A stretch of DNA of 64,000 nt. It comes from Apodospora peruviana. Lineage: Eukaryota; Ascomycota; Sordariomycetes; Sordariales; Lasiosphaeriaceae. Positions 22,710-33,192 of this stretch are shown here, piece after piece (position 1 is the stretch's first letter; each line of letters begins with the position of its first letter). The stretch lies in assembly GCA_033439685.1 (NCBI GenBank), contig JAUEDM010000002.1, forward strand, positions 1,922,001 through 1,986,000, written 5' to 3'. Made by a program: the position numbers and the translations under genes. The notes beneath the pieces were generated by a model, which worked only from the letters and a program-made list of their open reading frames with translations, ran no database searches and was not told where the DNA came from.

Positions 22710-23990
22710 TGATAATTTTGTCATAATGTCTTTTATCCTTCTGACACAAACTCATTATCATTAACTCTGATGATGGCGATTGAGCGATAGGCAGCAACGC
22801 GACGGGTGGTTCGGTTCTTCTTCGGCGAATTCTATATGGGCATTTGCAAGCGAACTAATCTTGTTTCTTTTGATTCTTCCTTTTTCTTCGAAGCTTTCAT
22901 TTGGATTGCATGGGGATTTACGATCCAAGGTCTTGTTGTTTTGTTCTGTGTGTGTGTGTGTGCACATCACATACCTAAACCATACCCGGGTGGTTTAGCA
23001 GCAAAGCACCAGCCACCAGCAGCGCCAGTCAAAGATTTCTACGGAGTATATACACGTTTCTCTATTCGTTTCATCAACGCTTTCTAGGTATTAGTTGCAT
23101 TTTCACACGCACGAAAAATGGCTGGCTGGATGGGGCTCAGGCTGGGCGCTGGTGGGTTTTCTTGTTATTCTTTGGGTTGGCGTGGTTGATTGATTGGTTG
23201 GCTGGCTGGTTCGTTCATGGCTGCTCGGCTCGTCTCTGGTTTGTATCTGAGAGAGTCGGGAGAAAGAGACAGAGATATGGCGGCGTTATGAGATGCGTAC
23301 TGAGAGGACGGGCGGTAGCACCTTACCAGTAGACCTAGTGGCGAGGCGCGCGCAAGAGAGATGCCTTACGTTCGCTTTTCTATTGGCCCAGTCTCTCGTT
23401 CTGAGGACTCTGTCCTTCAGATCGATCGATGATGGGGCGAAGAAGAAGAACAGGGAGGAGAAATAAAATAGTGTTCAACTGTGCCTTGCCTACTATTATT
23501 TCCGTATTTGTGACAAGCTGGCGAAGATCACAAGTTCTCTCTGTTGGTCTCTTATTCATCTTTTCTTAAGACGGTACGGTGTGTCCAACAAGCTTGATAA
23601 CGCATTACTCATCGTTTGCCTTTTGTGTTCAAGTGGCGCGTGGGCAGACTTGCAGGACTTTTCTCAAGAGATGGGATAGTCTGTCTATCTCTGTATATTC
23701 AACCTCATAACAAAACCCAACCCTGCCAACTTTTGTCTTTAAAAGACCTCCCAAAACACAACGGGCGGTGACTTCCGAAGGACACCTCAGGGAACGGATC
23801 CCAACCGACGGACTAACTAGTAACTTGTTCGTGGTTTTGTTACCCACACATACACAGCCCCCCATTATCTCTAGGCAGATACCTATATACACCGAACAAT
23901 CATATAATGACTGTGCACGGATATTTGTATTTGTACACACATTTCTACACATAAAATATATAGTATAAAGATGAAAAGACAAACTTCTAT
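22710..23990. other. Convergent intergenic region SET1/RSM18
   Basis: 1.28 kb between two stop codons. It contains a (GT)n microsatellite at 22947-22962 and a TTGATTGATTGGTTGGCTGG-like tetranucleotide tract at about 23185-23215. No open frame resembles a protein. Confidence 0.55.
22947..22962. repeat. (GT)n microsatellite
   Basis: Eight GT repeats in the spacer after SET1. Confidence 0.8.
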
Positions 23991-24889
23991 TTACTGAGAA
24001 GCAGCGTTTCCACTCGAACTTCCCTTCTTCGGCGAGAGCACGATTTTTGGCAGATCCCGCTTCTTCAACCTCAGCAGTTCCGGGTGGAAATGCACGCTGG
24101 GGTGGATGCCGAGACCGATGGCCCGCCTGATCGTCTTTGCGATCTTGCGCTGGTTGACGGGCCTGAGACCTGTGTCGCTCGAGTGCTTAATCCGTCCGAA
24201 AGATGTCATGTATTCGGATATCAGAGTAAAGTTCTACCACCCACTCTGTCAGTTTTTCGCTTTCCCACACACATTCAAGAGAGAACGTACGCGGTAGTTA
24301 TCCAGGGGATGTATGCCCAGCATATCGACCGTGTCCTTCCTTTGACCGCTTGGTCGGCGCCACTTCACGGCCTCGCCGGCCGATAAATCGCGCGGCGCGT
24401 ACACGTCGCCGCTGCGCCATCGCCGCTTCGCCATCTCCTTCACGTACAGATCCGTCGTGGCGACAACCCGCATGTCGTTGACGCCGGAGGGTAGGCTCTT
24501 TTGTTTTCCGCCGGCAGGTGCTTTGCGCTGGTGGCTCTCGACGTAGATCCCGCGGAGGACTTCGTTTTTCACCCGGCTGGTCTCGCTCTCGACGCCGAGG
24601 ACGGAGCCGGCGGCGCTGGTGGGGTTGTTTGCGATTTGTCTTACTGTGTTACGAATACAATCAGTTTTTTTTGGGGGGGGATCGTTATATACAGTCGTCT
24701 TCTGCTGTTGTGCTAATGGTATTATGGGCGGGGGAAGGTTTGCTTACAGCCTGCCGCGGATGGGGCTGTCGTCGATAATTGCTTGACTTGCTGCTGGTGT
24801 TGAAGCTGTGAGGGTTGCTGACGCTGCTGCTGGGAGAGGGCGGTCCGGCATTGGCGCAGGGCCGAAGAGAACCATTGTCGAGTCGCCAT
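23991..24889 (-). CDS. RSM18: Mitochondrial small-subunit ribosomal protein bS18m
   Basis: A structural protein of the mitochondrial 37S ribosomal subunit. Exons are 24889-24748, 24643-24291 and 24233-23991 with consensus splice sites, giving 245 aa. The N-terminus is rich in Arg, Ser, Ala and Gln without early acidic residues, as expected for a mitochondrial presequence. The S18 domain occupies about 155-225: a DNYR/NFTLISEYMTSFGRIKHS block, then TGLRPVNQRKIAKTIRRAIGLG, the canonical S18 signature, and VHFHPELL. The two halves of the domain lie on different exons and join cleanly (GTACGT donor, GGTAG acceptor), which confirms the model. It diverges from IMP3 over 496 bp. Confidence 0.93.
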
Positions 24890-25385
24890 GGCTACGTATT
24901 TGGATTGCTGGCTCGCCGGTGGGCGAATCGAGCGTGAGACCTTGATCGGGAGGTAGATTGTTCGGCGCCGGGGCGGGTCTCGAATTGGCTTCAGCTACCC
25001 CGTAGAGTGAGGTCCGGCTGCTTGTCCCGGCCCCGTCCCGTCACAACTTTTTGGCGGAATATCCTTTCAGCGCGACCGCTGCGGCTGTGGTGCAAGGCTG
25101 GACGGGACGTGACTGGGGTCATCATCCAAACTGAGGTGTCAGAGGTGGACCGTGCCAGTGTCGCGGCAGGCAAGGGTTTTAGCGTGGCTTCGGGAGTGGG
25201 GCAAACCCTTTCACATTCTGTAGATTGACAGAGTGACTGACGGACGGCAGACAGGCTTCACACTTTCCGCAGACAGAAATATATCACAGCGTTGAACGAC
25301 GAAAAGATCCATAGCCGAATTTTACCAGCTCTAAACAGCAAGGTATTGGCAGGACGACAAACAAAGACAGCAGAGTTGTGCAAAA
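24890..25385. promoter_or_regulatory. Bidirectional promoter RSM18/IMP3
   Basis: 496 bp between the start codons of a mitoribosomal protein gene and a ribosome-biogenesis gene. It is GC-rich near RSM18 and AT-richer near IMP3. No assigned factor site. Confidence 0.5.
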
Positions 25386-26351
25386 ATGGTCCGCAAGCTC
25401 AAGTTCTCTGAGCAGAAGCTGCTCCGAAAAACGGATTTCATCAACTATAAGCAAGACAATCAGCACCGAGACCATGATGTCGCCAGGTGAGGACGCTCAC
25501 TCTCAAGTGCTTTTCACTAAAGTGATATTTTGCTGACACATCGGATCCTATCCAGGCGATATATGATCCAGAAGCCAGAAGATTATGTATGTCTGATATA
25601 AATGTCAACAGCCGGTCGGGCAACCTCGTGAACGAGAATGGTATTCCTGTGTGATGAAAACTGCTGCTAACTGCTCAATAGCACAAGTACAACCGGTTAT
25701 GTGGCGTAAGTTTTTCTCCTCTGTTGAAGATGTAGTGTTTTGATTTCCAATGCTAACATTTTGGTTCAAATAGTCCTTAAGGCAGCTTGCCCATCGCCTG
25801 AGTGTATGTGACGGCTTCTCTTCGGGTCTGTTGCGGAAGTAGACATACTAACACGCACGCTTCTGCAGCTTCTTCCGCCAGATAATGAGGTCAGACGGAA
25901 ACACGAGAAATTACTTCTCGACAAGCTCTATGATATGGGTATCTTATCGGTATGTACCCTGCAACCTGTCTCTGTTATGACCATCGCTGACAAAGACTAT
26001 GCTATGATAGAGCAAGTCAAAGCTGTCGCAGGTAGAGCACAATGTCACAGTCTCAGCGTTTGCTAGACGGAGATTACCTGTTGTTATGACCAGGTATGTC
26101 GGGTAGTGATTTCAGTTGACTTTGTAGCGTGCTGACTTTGACAACCAAGGCTACGTATGGCCGAGACCGTGCAAGCGGCGACCAAGTTCATTGAACAGGG
26201 GCACGTGCGCGTAGGAGTTGAGGACATCCGGGATCCGGCGTTCCTGGTGACGAGAAGCATGGAAGACTTCGTGACGTGGACTGTGGGCAGCAAGATCAAG
26301 CAGAGCATCCTGAAGTATCGCGACCAGGTGGACGACTTTGAGTTGCTCTGA
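25386..26351 (+). CDS. IMP3: U3 snoRNP protein Imp3
   Basis: A component of the SSU processome that promotes U3 snoRNA-pre-rRNA pairing for 18S maturation. Seven exons: 25386-25486, 25556-25586, 25682-25705, 25774-25803, 25869-25949, 26011-26093 and 26150-26351, all with GTRNGT donors and AG acceptors. They total 183 aa, the same length as yeast Imp3. The N-terminus MVRKLKFSEQKLLRK is diagnostic. The middle encodes RRYMIQKPEDYHKYNRLCG, then SLRQLAHRLSLLPP. The S4 RNA-binding domain spans about 108-165 (RLPVVMTRLRMAE, FIEQGHVRVG). Exons of 31, 24 and 30 nt are unusually small. No single long frame exists, so simple ORF searches would miss it. Confidence 0.95.
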
Positions 26352-27343
26352 TATCGCACGGCTCACAAGGTTACTTATAACGAATTCCGCGTCTGGGCAA
26401 GCCACTGGCAGTCAAGTTCGACATGATTTTCACATGATAAAACTACTGTGAGTTGTGGAAAGGTCCTGCTTCAGAATTCGGGCAACCAACTTTGGGGAAT
26501 GGCTATCGATGACGTTGGAAGTCTTGGGAGGCATGATTGGCAATCGTGCTGCCGAGATCAAGACAGGAACAACAGAACTAACTGTTGGGCTTCTTGAGAG
26601 ATGAGATCAAGTCGGCGTTGATAACGAAGACTTCAGTGTCTCAACCCATATCTGCATCATCACCTGTTTGTACTTTCATGGTGGGCCAGTGCGATTTCTA
26701 TGTCTGGTTGCTACGGACTCGGCAGGCCGGACCGAGCCTAGAAAGTAGACCCGTATTCTGCGTTAGATAGGCAGGAACAAGACAGTTGGATCATGGATGC
26801 GAAAGGCAGCTCCTTCTTGATTTCCATCTCACACTGGTAACTGAGTGGCTCTCATGGTTAGAGCCGGTCCTACGTCCCTGCCATGGCACCAGCAAAGCTT
26901 GCACGGTTCCCTTTGTGTGGATGCCTGTGTAGCCGCGATTCTCCGCACCTCTCCTTCAATATCTCCTTTCTGTCGATACTCAAAAGTACATATCCTTCCC
27001 TTGGCTTCATACCTAAGTATCCTAGATATCTCATTCTTCCATACGGTACCCTCCACCCCCTAATTGACTTTCTGGTCCCTTGTCATCCACTCGGCAGTCG
27101 TCCTTCGGAGCAGTCCTGATGCTGTTCGGGCACGCCTCATAATTACTACCTACATATATTCCTAGGTACCTATCTTCCCCCGCGAAGCCCTACCGCATCA
27201 TCCTCCATCGACAAGTTAGATGCCCACCCGTCCGACAGCCAGACTCCAAGCCTGTTTGATCGATAGATATTTCCACACGGAACTGGCTTCTACAAAGGAT
27301 TGGGTCACTGTTTGAACTTCTTTGAGTCGGTCTTCTCCACATC
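26352..27343. other. Intergenic region IMP3 to MFS-like gene
   Basis: About 1 kb. The last 350 bp are pyrimidine-rich and contain CCTAGGTACC at 27161-27170, one of the dispersed palindromes. No gene seen. Confidence 0.55.
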
Positions 27344-30300
27344 ATGGCTGCAAAGGTCCCAGCAAAGACCAAGAACACGCCCAAGGCACCACTTATGTCG
27401 CCGTCGTTTGAATTCGGGGGATCTTCTGGTACCCCATCTGGATACTACGGGACACCATCTCCATATTGGCCAACAACCCCCCAGCCATCCCCATATGGCC
27501 AGAACGAGCCCTACAGAAAGGCCTTGGCGTATTTCTCGGCTACCCATCGCGCGTCGATTGACAGCAACTTTACCGCGCCGTCCCTCCTTGTCCACCCGCC
27601 TGAAACTCCTCGTTACTCGATCCAGAACCCAAGCGGTAGTACATACCTCCCATCGGGATCCCAAGGTCCTTCTGCAGAGCCTCGGTCCAAAACACCACCC
27701 GAATCCGACTTTGCCAACCCTCTTTTCCCCAATTACACCGAGAACTTCTCTGACGCTCGATTCAGCAATCCCAAGTTCTCGGAGGGCCCAGGTATTTCGG
27801 ACATTGAACGTGAGGGCCATGTGTCTGGGGAAGGTCGTCGCCTCGTCCCCTTCGAGGAACACGTTCAAGGTATCGAAGATGAAGCACCGCTGATAGGCCG
27901 CACATACCGAGTTCTAACACGCGGGAATCTCCACGAGGCAGACGTGGATGTGTCAGCACATACGCATCATGGGCACATCCCGGCAATCAAGGTTCGGCCT
28001 GCAATCGGCTTACCTCTTTGGATTCCGATACCCCACGAGGGTCGCGATGGAGTGCCAAAAGTCAAGCAGCTTTGTGCACTTCCGCCTTTTGAGTACCCGG
28101 ATCATATTCTGGCGCTATCTCAGTCACCCGAGACGGAAATTGAGTCTCTCGCACACCAAGATTCCGCTGCCGCGGAAGTGACTCTCTATAAAGCGCAGAA
28201 AGGCTCCCGTGTTGAGATAACAGAAGAAGTGGAGACCGAGTCTGTTGTGATCTACCATCACATCGGACCTCTCGGTGTCGGGTCTCCATTCTTGAAAAGG
28301 ACCGGGTCTGTTGACACCATAATAACCACCAATACTTTTGGGCTACCCCGAATGATAACCGGTGATGATCACCACGGCCACAGCGAGGTGTCTAAAGTTA
28401 GACAAGCTGAAATGGGCCCTGGTAATATCAAGATTGGTATACCAAGCACCAGCCATCCTGATTATGGAAGCCATGCGTCCGATCTCGATACGCAGCCGTA
28501 CGCCAAGGGAAGAATGTCTTGTGGGCAGTCCAAAACCGTGACATGGTCTTCTTTAGCTGGTCAAGGTGGCAGTGTCCAAGGCGATAAGCCAAACGAGGTT
28601 GGAGGCGCACGATCTCCATCAGACCTCTCGGCATATTGGGAGTCGATGGCGGATAACAGGAAATCCCAAGAGCAAAATAATCGTGACACATTTGCGGGTT
28701 CTCCGCCTGGTAAATCAGATCGTGGCTCTAGGGTATCGAGGAACTGTTCTCGCTCTAGCGACTCACAACTATCTGGCATAAAGCGGACAGCTACTTGGTT
28801 CCGCGACTTTATCAGACCATCTGAACCTTATAAGACCAAGTTGACGAATTTCCCCGTGAAGAAATCAACGCAGAAGGCGGTTCCAAACGAGGCTCGAGGT
28901 CCAGAACAAGCCGGTGGCTCTGTTCGTTCTCGGAACCCGACAAACAGCTCCACAAACCCGACCACTCCAATCGACAGCAAGTTCAAGGACACAGTCAAAA
29001 GTCTCGAATATCTTCTTAACGAAGCGATGGAATTGGCCCACGAGGCTGTGGAACGAGAAGACCAGCATCACTGTGCAGATAAGTTCGGGGCTGCTGAAGT
29101 CGAGCACCATCCAGTTCCAGATTCCCTACCGAGTGTCCACGAGAGTCTCCCAAGTCCATATGAATCAAGCGTTGATGAGCGGGCGGTGGCCAAGATTTTC
29201 AGCAAGCCGTCGTTGAACACTATGCATAATTCTGGTGTTAAGCGTCTCCCCAAGCATTACCGCTCAGCTCCAGGGATGCACAGTAGGAACGTTGCGGTTA
29301 ACATCCCAGCGAGGACCTCGAGCCTTAAGAAGTACCAGATAGACTCTGCGTATGAAACAATATCAGGCCCTCACCGGGATCGTTTTCAGGAGCAGCGTTG
29401 GTCGACCACGCCGCCTGGGCATCGCTCACGCCCCGTGTCTCACTCTCATGAGCAGACAGAGGAAGATTCTAAGCCCGGGGTATCATCGCCGATAGGATGT
29501 CTGCCAACAGCAAAGATAGCAAATAAACTCAAAAGTTATCGCAGCTGGAATATGTCACGAGTGCGACATCGGCCCAGCTTGCCACGTACTGGAGTAGATG
29601 GGGCTTCGTGGAATGATGACCAACCTCTGACAGAGGACAGCACAGGAATATTTGAAAATACGACTGAAGGTAGAATCCAGAAATCAAGTAACTGGGGTTT
29701 CGATGGTGCTAATGATGAAGTGACTGACGGGCCGACGGAACACCTCCGCGGAGACACCGACGGCACCCTGGAAACTGACGGGCCTCTTTCTCCACCTCCA
29801 ACTGCTCAGATAGAGCTTTATGAGCTTGACCAGGAGGGATCTGTTCGACATGCACCGAGTATCCCGCGTATCAACCTACGTGGGAGGTCGCATGTCAGCA
29901 TCCGAGGATATCAAGGGTTCAGCCTGGCGCGCGCCTACAAACGACAACCTGTGGGGCGAGACTGGTCTACTGTCCGAAAGAGGTTTGTTGCGGCGGTTGC
30001 TTGTCTGAGCACAGCGATGATTGGCGTTCTCATTGGTATCTACGCTGGGATGGTGCCTTCAATACAGTATTGGATTGTCGATCTCTGGCATTACGCAATT
30101 CTGGGCAACGTCTTCTTTTACCTCGGTCTCGCCATCCCCACCTTTTTCTTCTGGTCCCTGCCGCTGCTTCACGGCCGAAAGCCATATATCCTGTCTAGTC
30201 TCGTCATTGCCATGCCGCTGCTATTTCCACAAGCCATATCTGTCAGCACGATGAGATCGCCCTATACCAGTACATGGAGATAGACTCTCCTCAGCTCCCG

Positions 30301-32242
30301 TGCGTTCATGGGCCTCACGCTCGGTTTTGCCAGTATGAACTTCCACTCAATCCTGATGGATCTATTCGGTGCCTCTCTCATGAGCGGTAATCCACACCAG
30401 GAGGTGGTAGATAAATATGACGTGCGCAGGCATGGCGGCGGCATGGGTGTCTGGTTGGGGATATGGACATGGTGCTTTATGGGCTCCATAGGCATAGGTT
30501 TTGCCATTGGTGCTGCCATTATCAACACTCTAAATCCTTCATGGGGATTCTACATAAGCATCATTATCATCGCCGTCACTCTCCTCCTCAACGTCATCTG
30601 CCCGGAAGTCCGACGGTCGCCATTCAGGAGATCTGTTGCCGAAGTCAAAGACGGTAACCGGATATCCCGAAGGATCGCCCGCGGTGAGGTCATGATGCAC
30701 CGCGTCAAGGATGGCCCGACATGGTGGTGGCAAGAGGTATATCATGGGATCCTGCTATCGCTGGAGATGCTCCGCCAGCCCGGATTCATGGTCATTGCAT
30801 TCTACTCGGGTTGGATATACGCTCAGGTCGTCTTGATCATAGTCCTTCTGGGCTCCCTCACCTCCCGTCACTACAAGCTTCATTCGCCATACGTCGGACT
30901 TTGCGTCTGCTTTATATCGATCGGAGCCCTGGTAGCCGTTCCTTTTCAGAAAGCGAATATCCTCTCTCGAGGGAGGCACCACCAGGACGAGGCCGACACC
31001 TTGAAAGGGGGGCAACTCACCTGGACGTCTCACCTCCTAAGACGAACCATATTCTGCATATTCCTCCCTCTTGTTGGTATCGCCTACACTGCTGCGTCCG
31101 GAGGACCAAGTGTACCTGTTGCCGTACCGACATTGCTGGCTGCGCTGATAGGCAATTTATCTGGACTTGCCATCTCCGAATGCAATGGTCTCCTCATGGA
31201 GACCTTTGATACTTCAGATTTGCAACCAGGCATGACAGGGCGCCATCGTGCTCAATCGATGAAGTCTGCGAAGCGCTTAAATTACTCCGCGTTTCCGCGG
31301 GTCACAGCCGGATTTGCCATGATCCACACGATTGGATTTGTGCTCGCGGCCGTGGCGACCGGTGTTGGCGGCGTCGCTCAGCGACACCTTGGCCAACAAG
31401 AGGCGACCGGTGTAGTAGCGGGAATACTCCTGGTCTTGACCCTGTTGCTTCTTGCCGTGCTCGTCCGTTTCAAGGAGGTACAGATCATCCCACGATCCAA
31501 GACTCTAGAGATGGAAAAATGGACGCGCATCCGCCGGGAAAGCGTCGTTCGGCGTCGGTCCATCGCAGCTACCACGAGGTCATCCGGCCGCGCGCCCCAA
31601 AACATCATGACCGACGAAGAGATCTGGCGGCCTATCTTGATGGGCAATCCATCGGGCAAGACACGACGAGTCAACATCCTCGAACTCGGGGCAATGACGA
31701 GGTGGACGGAGATCCGCAAGAAGAACCGTCTTATCGACGAGAGGGCGGCCCATTTGAACCGTGCCGCTCTCGAGTCCGCGGCCGAGGCGATCGAGGAAGC
31801 GACAAGGATAGGTGCAAAGACAACGGATCTCGTGCGCAGGGTCAGCAGCCGCAGAAGTAACCGAAGTAATCGCAAGACCAACGCGCGCTTCCACAGCGGC
31901 AGTCCTGGCCCTTCGTCAGGGACCGGCAGCACCACACTGACACGGAGCGATCCTGCTGGTAAACGGAGCCCGCCGTCTTTTGAGCTTGACACGATGGCGT
32001 CGTCGGACAAGTCAGGACAACAGGCTGTCCACGTTGATGGTGGGTTTCCGGATCGTGGCGGTGTATTGGGCCAGACTGTTGTCGAGGAGAGAGAAAGTCT
32101 AGAGCTCTCGGACGAGGTCATGAGCTCGGAAAGCTCCGGTTTGCGCGCGCACACGAAGGGGGGTCAATCCGGTGATGATGAACCACCATATGCGCCGCTG
32201 GACGCGATGGGGAGGACTGCTAATGAATACCGCCGGCCTTGA
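27344..32242 (+). CDS. MFS-type transporter with very long disordered N-terminus, interrupted by an in-frame TAG
   Basis: Two open segments, 27344-30283 (979 aa) and 30284-32242 (652 codons), lie in the same frame and are separated only by TAG at 30281-30283. Together they read as one protein of about 1632 residues. Residues 1-880 are Ser/Pro/Gly-rich and disordered. Three membrane helices precede the stop, with a GRKP motif after the second or third helix as in MFS motif A. About nine more follow it, including LGFASMNF, WLGIWTWCF and a central loop, totalling 12. A basic C-terminal tail follows. Substrate is unknown. The stop falls after helix 3, so an unread product would be non-functional. 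Possible causes are nonsense mutation, sequencing error, a 42-nt intron (30242-30283) or readthrough. Confidence 0.75.
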
Positions 32243-33192
32243 AGAATGGAGTGACCTTTATATCCTTCTACATGTAAAGATGTGGTAGAAATTGTTTGGT
32301 AAAATCCATAAGCACCTAAGGGACACTCTTTCATGAATAATATTCTTCCACCAACCTTGTTCAATGCACTCTCCTATGAACAATACGTAGGTACCTACCT
32401 AGGTAGATAAACCCTATCTGCGAAAGGCTGATCACATGCTTGTCTTTTCGTGATACGTCGACATAGTCTCTCCAATCACTTTCCTTACCCCTTTCCATTT
32501 GACATCTACGGAACCCATCTTTCTTAGATGAACCTTTTGTCCCCATGAGACGAAATCTTTACAGTAACAACGTTTTCGCGAAAGGTCGGGCAGACGGGCA
32601 AGCAAAAGACAAGAACAAACCCCCTCAGTAGTTTCAGCTAACAAATATAAATTAGTCAAGAAGAGTTACAGGTTATATAGCTACGGTAGGTAAACATACG
32701 GAGAAAAAAAGATCGAAGGCCATTTACTTGTCCCTAATCTCCGGGGGAAAAGGGGAATCAATCCGAACCTCTTTATACGCCTAATCATGCCTCAAATAAT
32801 AAAACCCAAACAAAAAAAGGAATATAATCAAAACAAACAGTATTGTACTGTTCCGAATGTATTTGCGAAAACGCGTGCGTGTATCCAACACGGCTTGACG
32901 ATTAGAGAAGTAAATCGAGTCCAGCTCTCCACTCCCGCTGGTGGCTCAGGTATATCTTGGTCATCCGACCAAGTACCGCATGGCACAGTGAGCAAGCAAC
33001 CACAGAAAAATGCCACCTATTCCGAAAGGTATCGTCATAAAGTCAAACCGCCCCTCCCGTTAAAAAGAACAAGAAGATTAACACCGTGTCCCATTTGTCG
33101 TGAATGGATAATGCAGAGGTATAGACAGGCCACAGACAGACAACTGTGGCAATTGATTCTTCACGCCAGCCAAAGTGTCGTCGTCTCACTCA
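32243..33192. other. Convergent intergenic region, MFS gene / FLC channel
   Basis: 950 bp of presumed 3' UTRs. It contains the palindromic TAGGTACCTACCTAGGTAG at 32388-32406 and an A-rich stretch at about 32800-32850. No gene. Confidence 0.55.
32388..32406. repeat. TAGGTACCTACCTAGGTAG element
   Basis: A copy of the dispersed palindromic motif about 150 bp downstream of the MFS-like gene stop codon. Confidence 0.8.

Noticed and set aside
30242..30283. A 42-nt intron as the explanation of the in-frame TAG
   Set aside because: The GTCAGC donor is weak, the length is below the usual fungal minimum and the removed codons look like conserved transporter sequence. It is kept only as an alternative.
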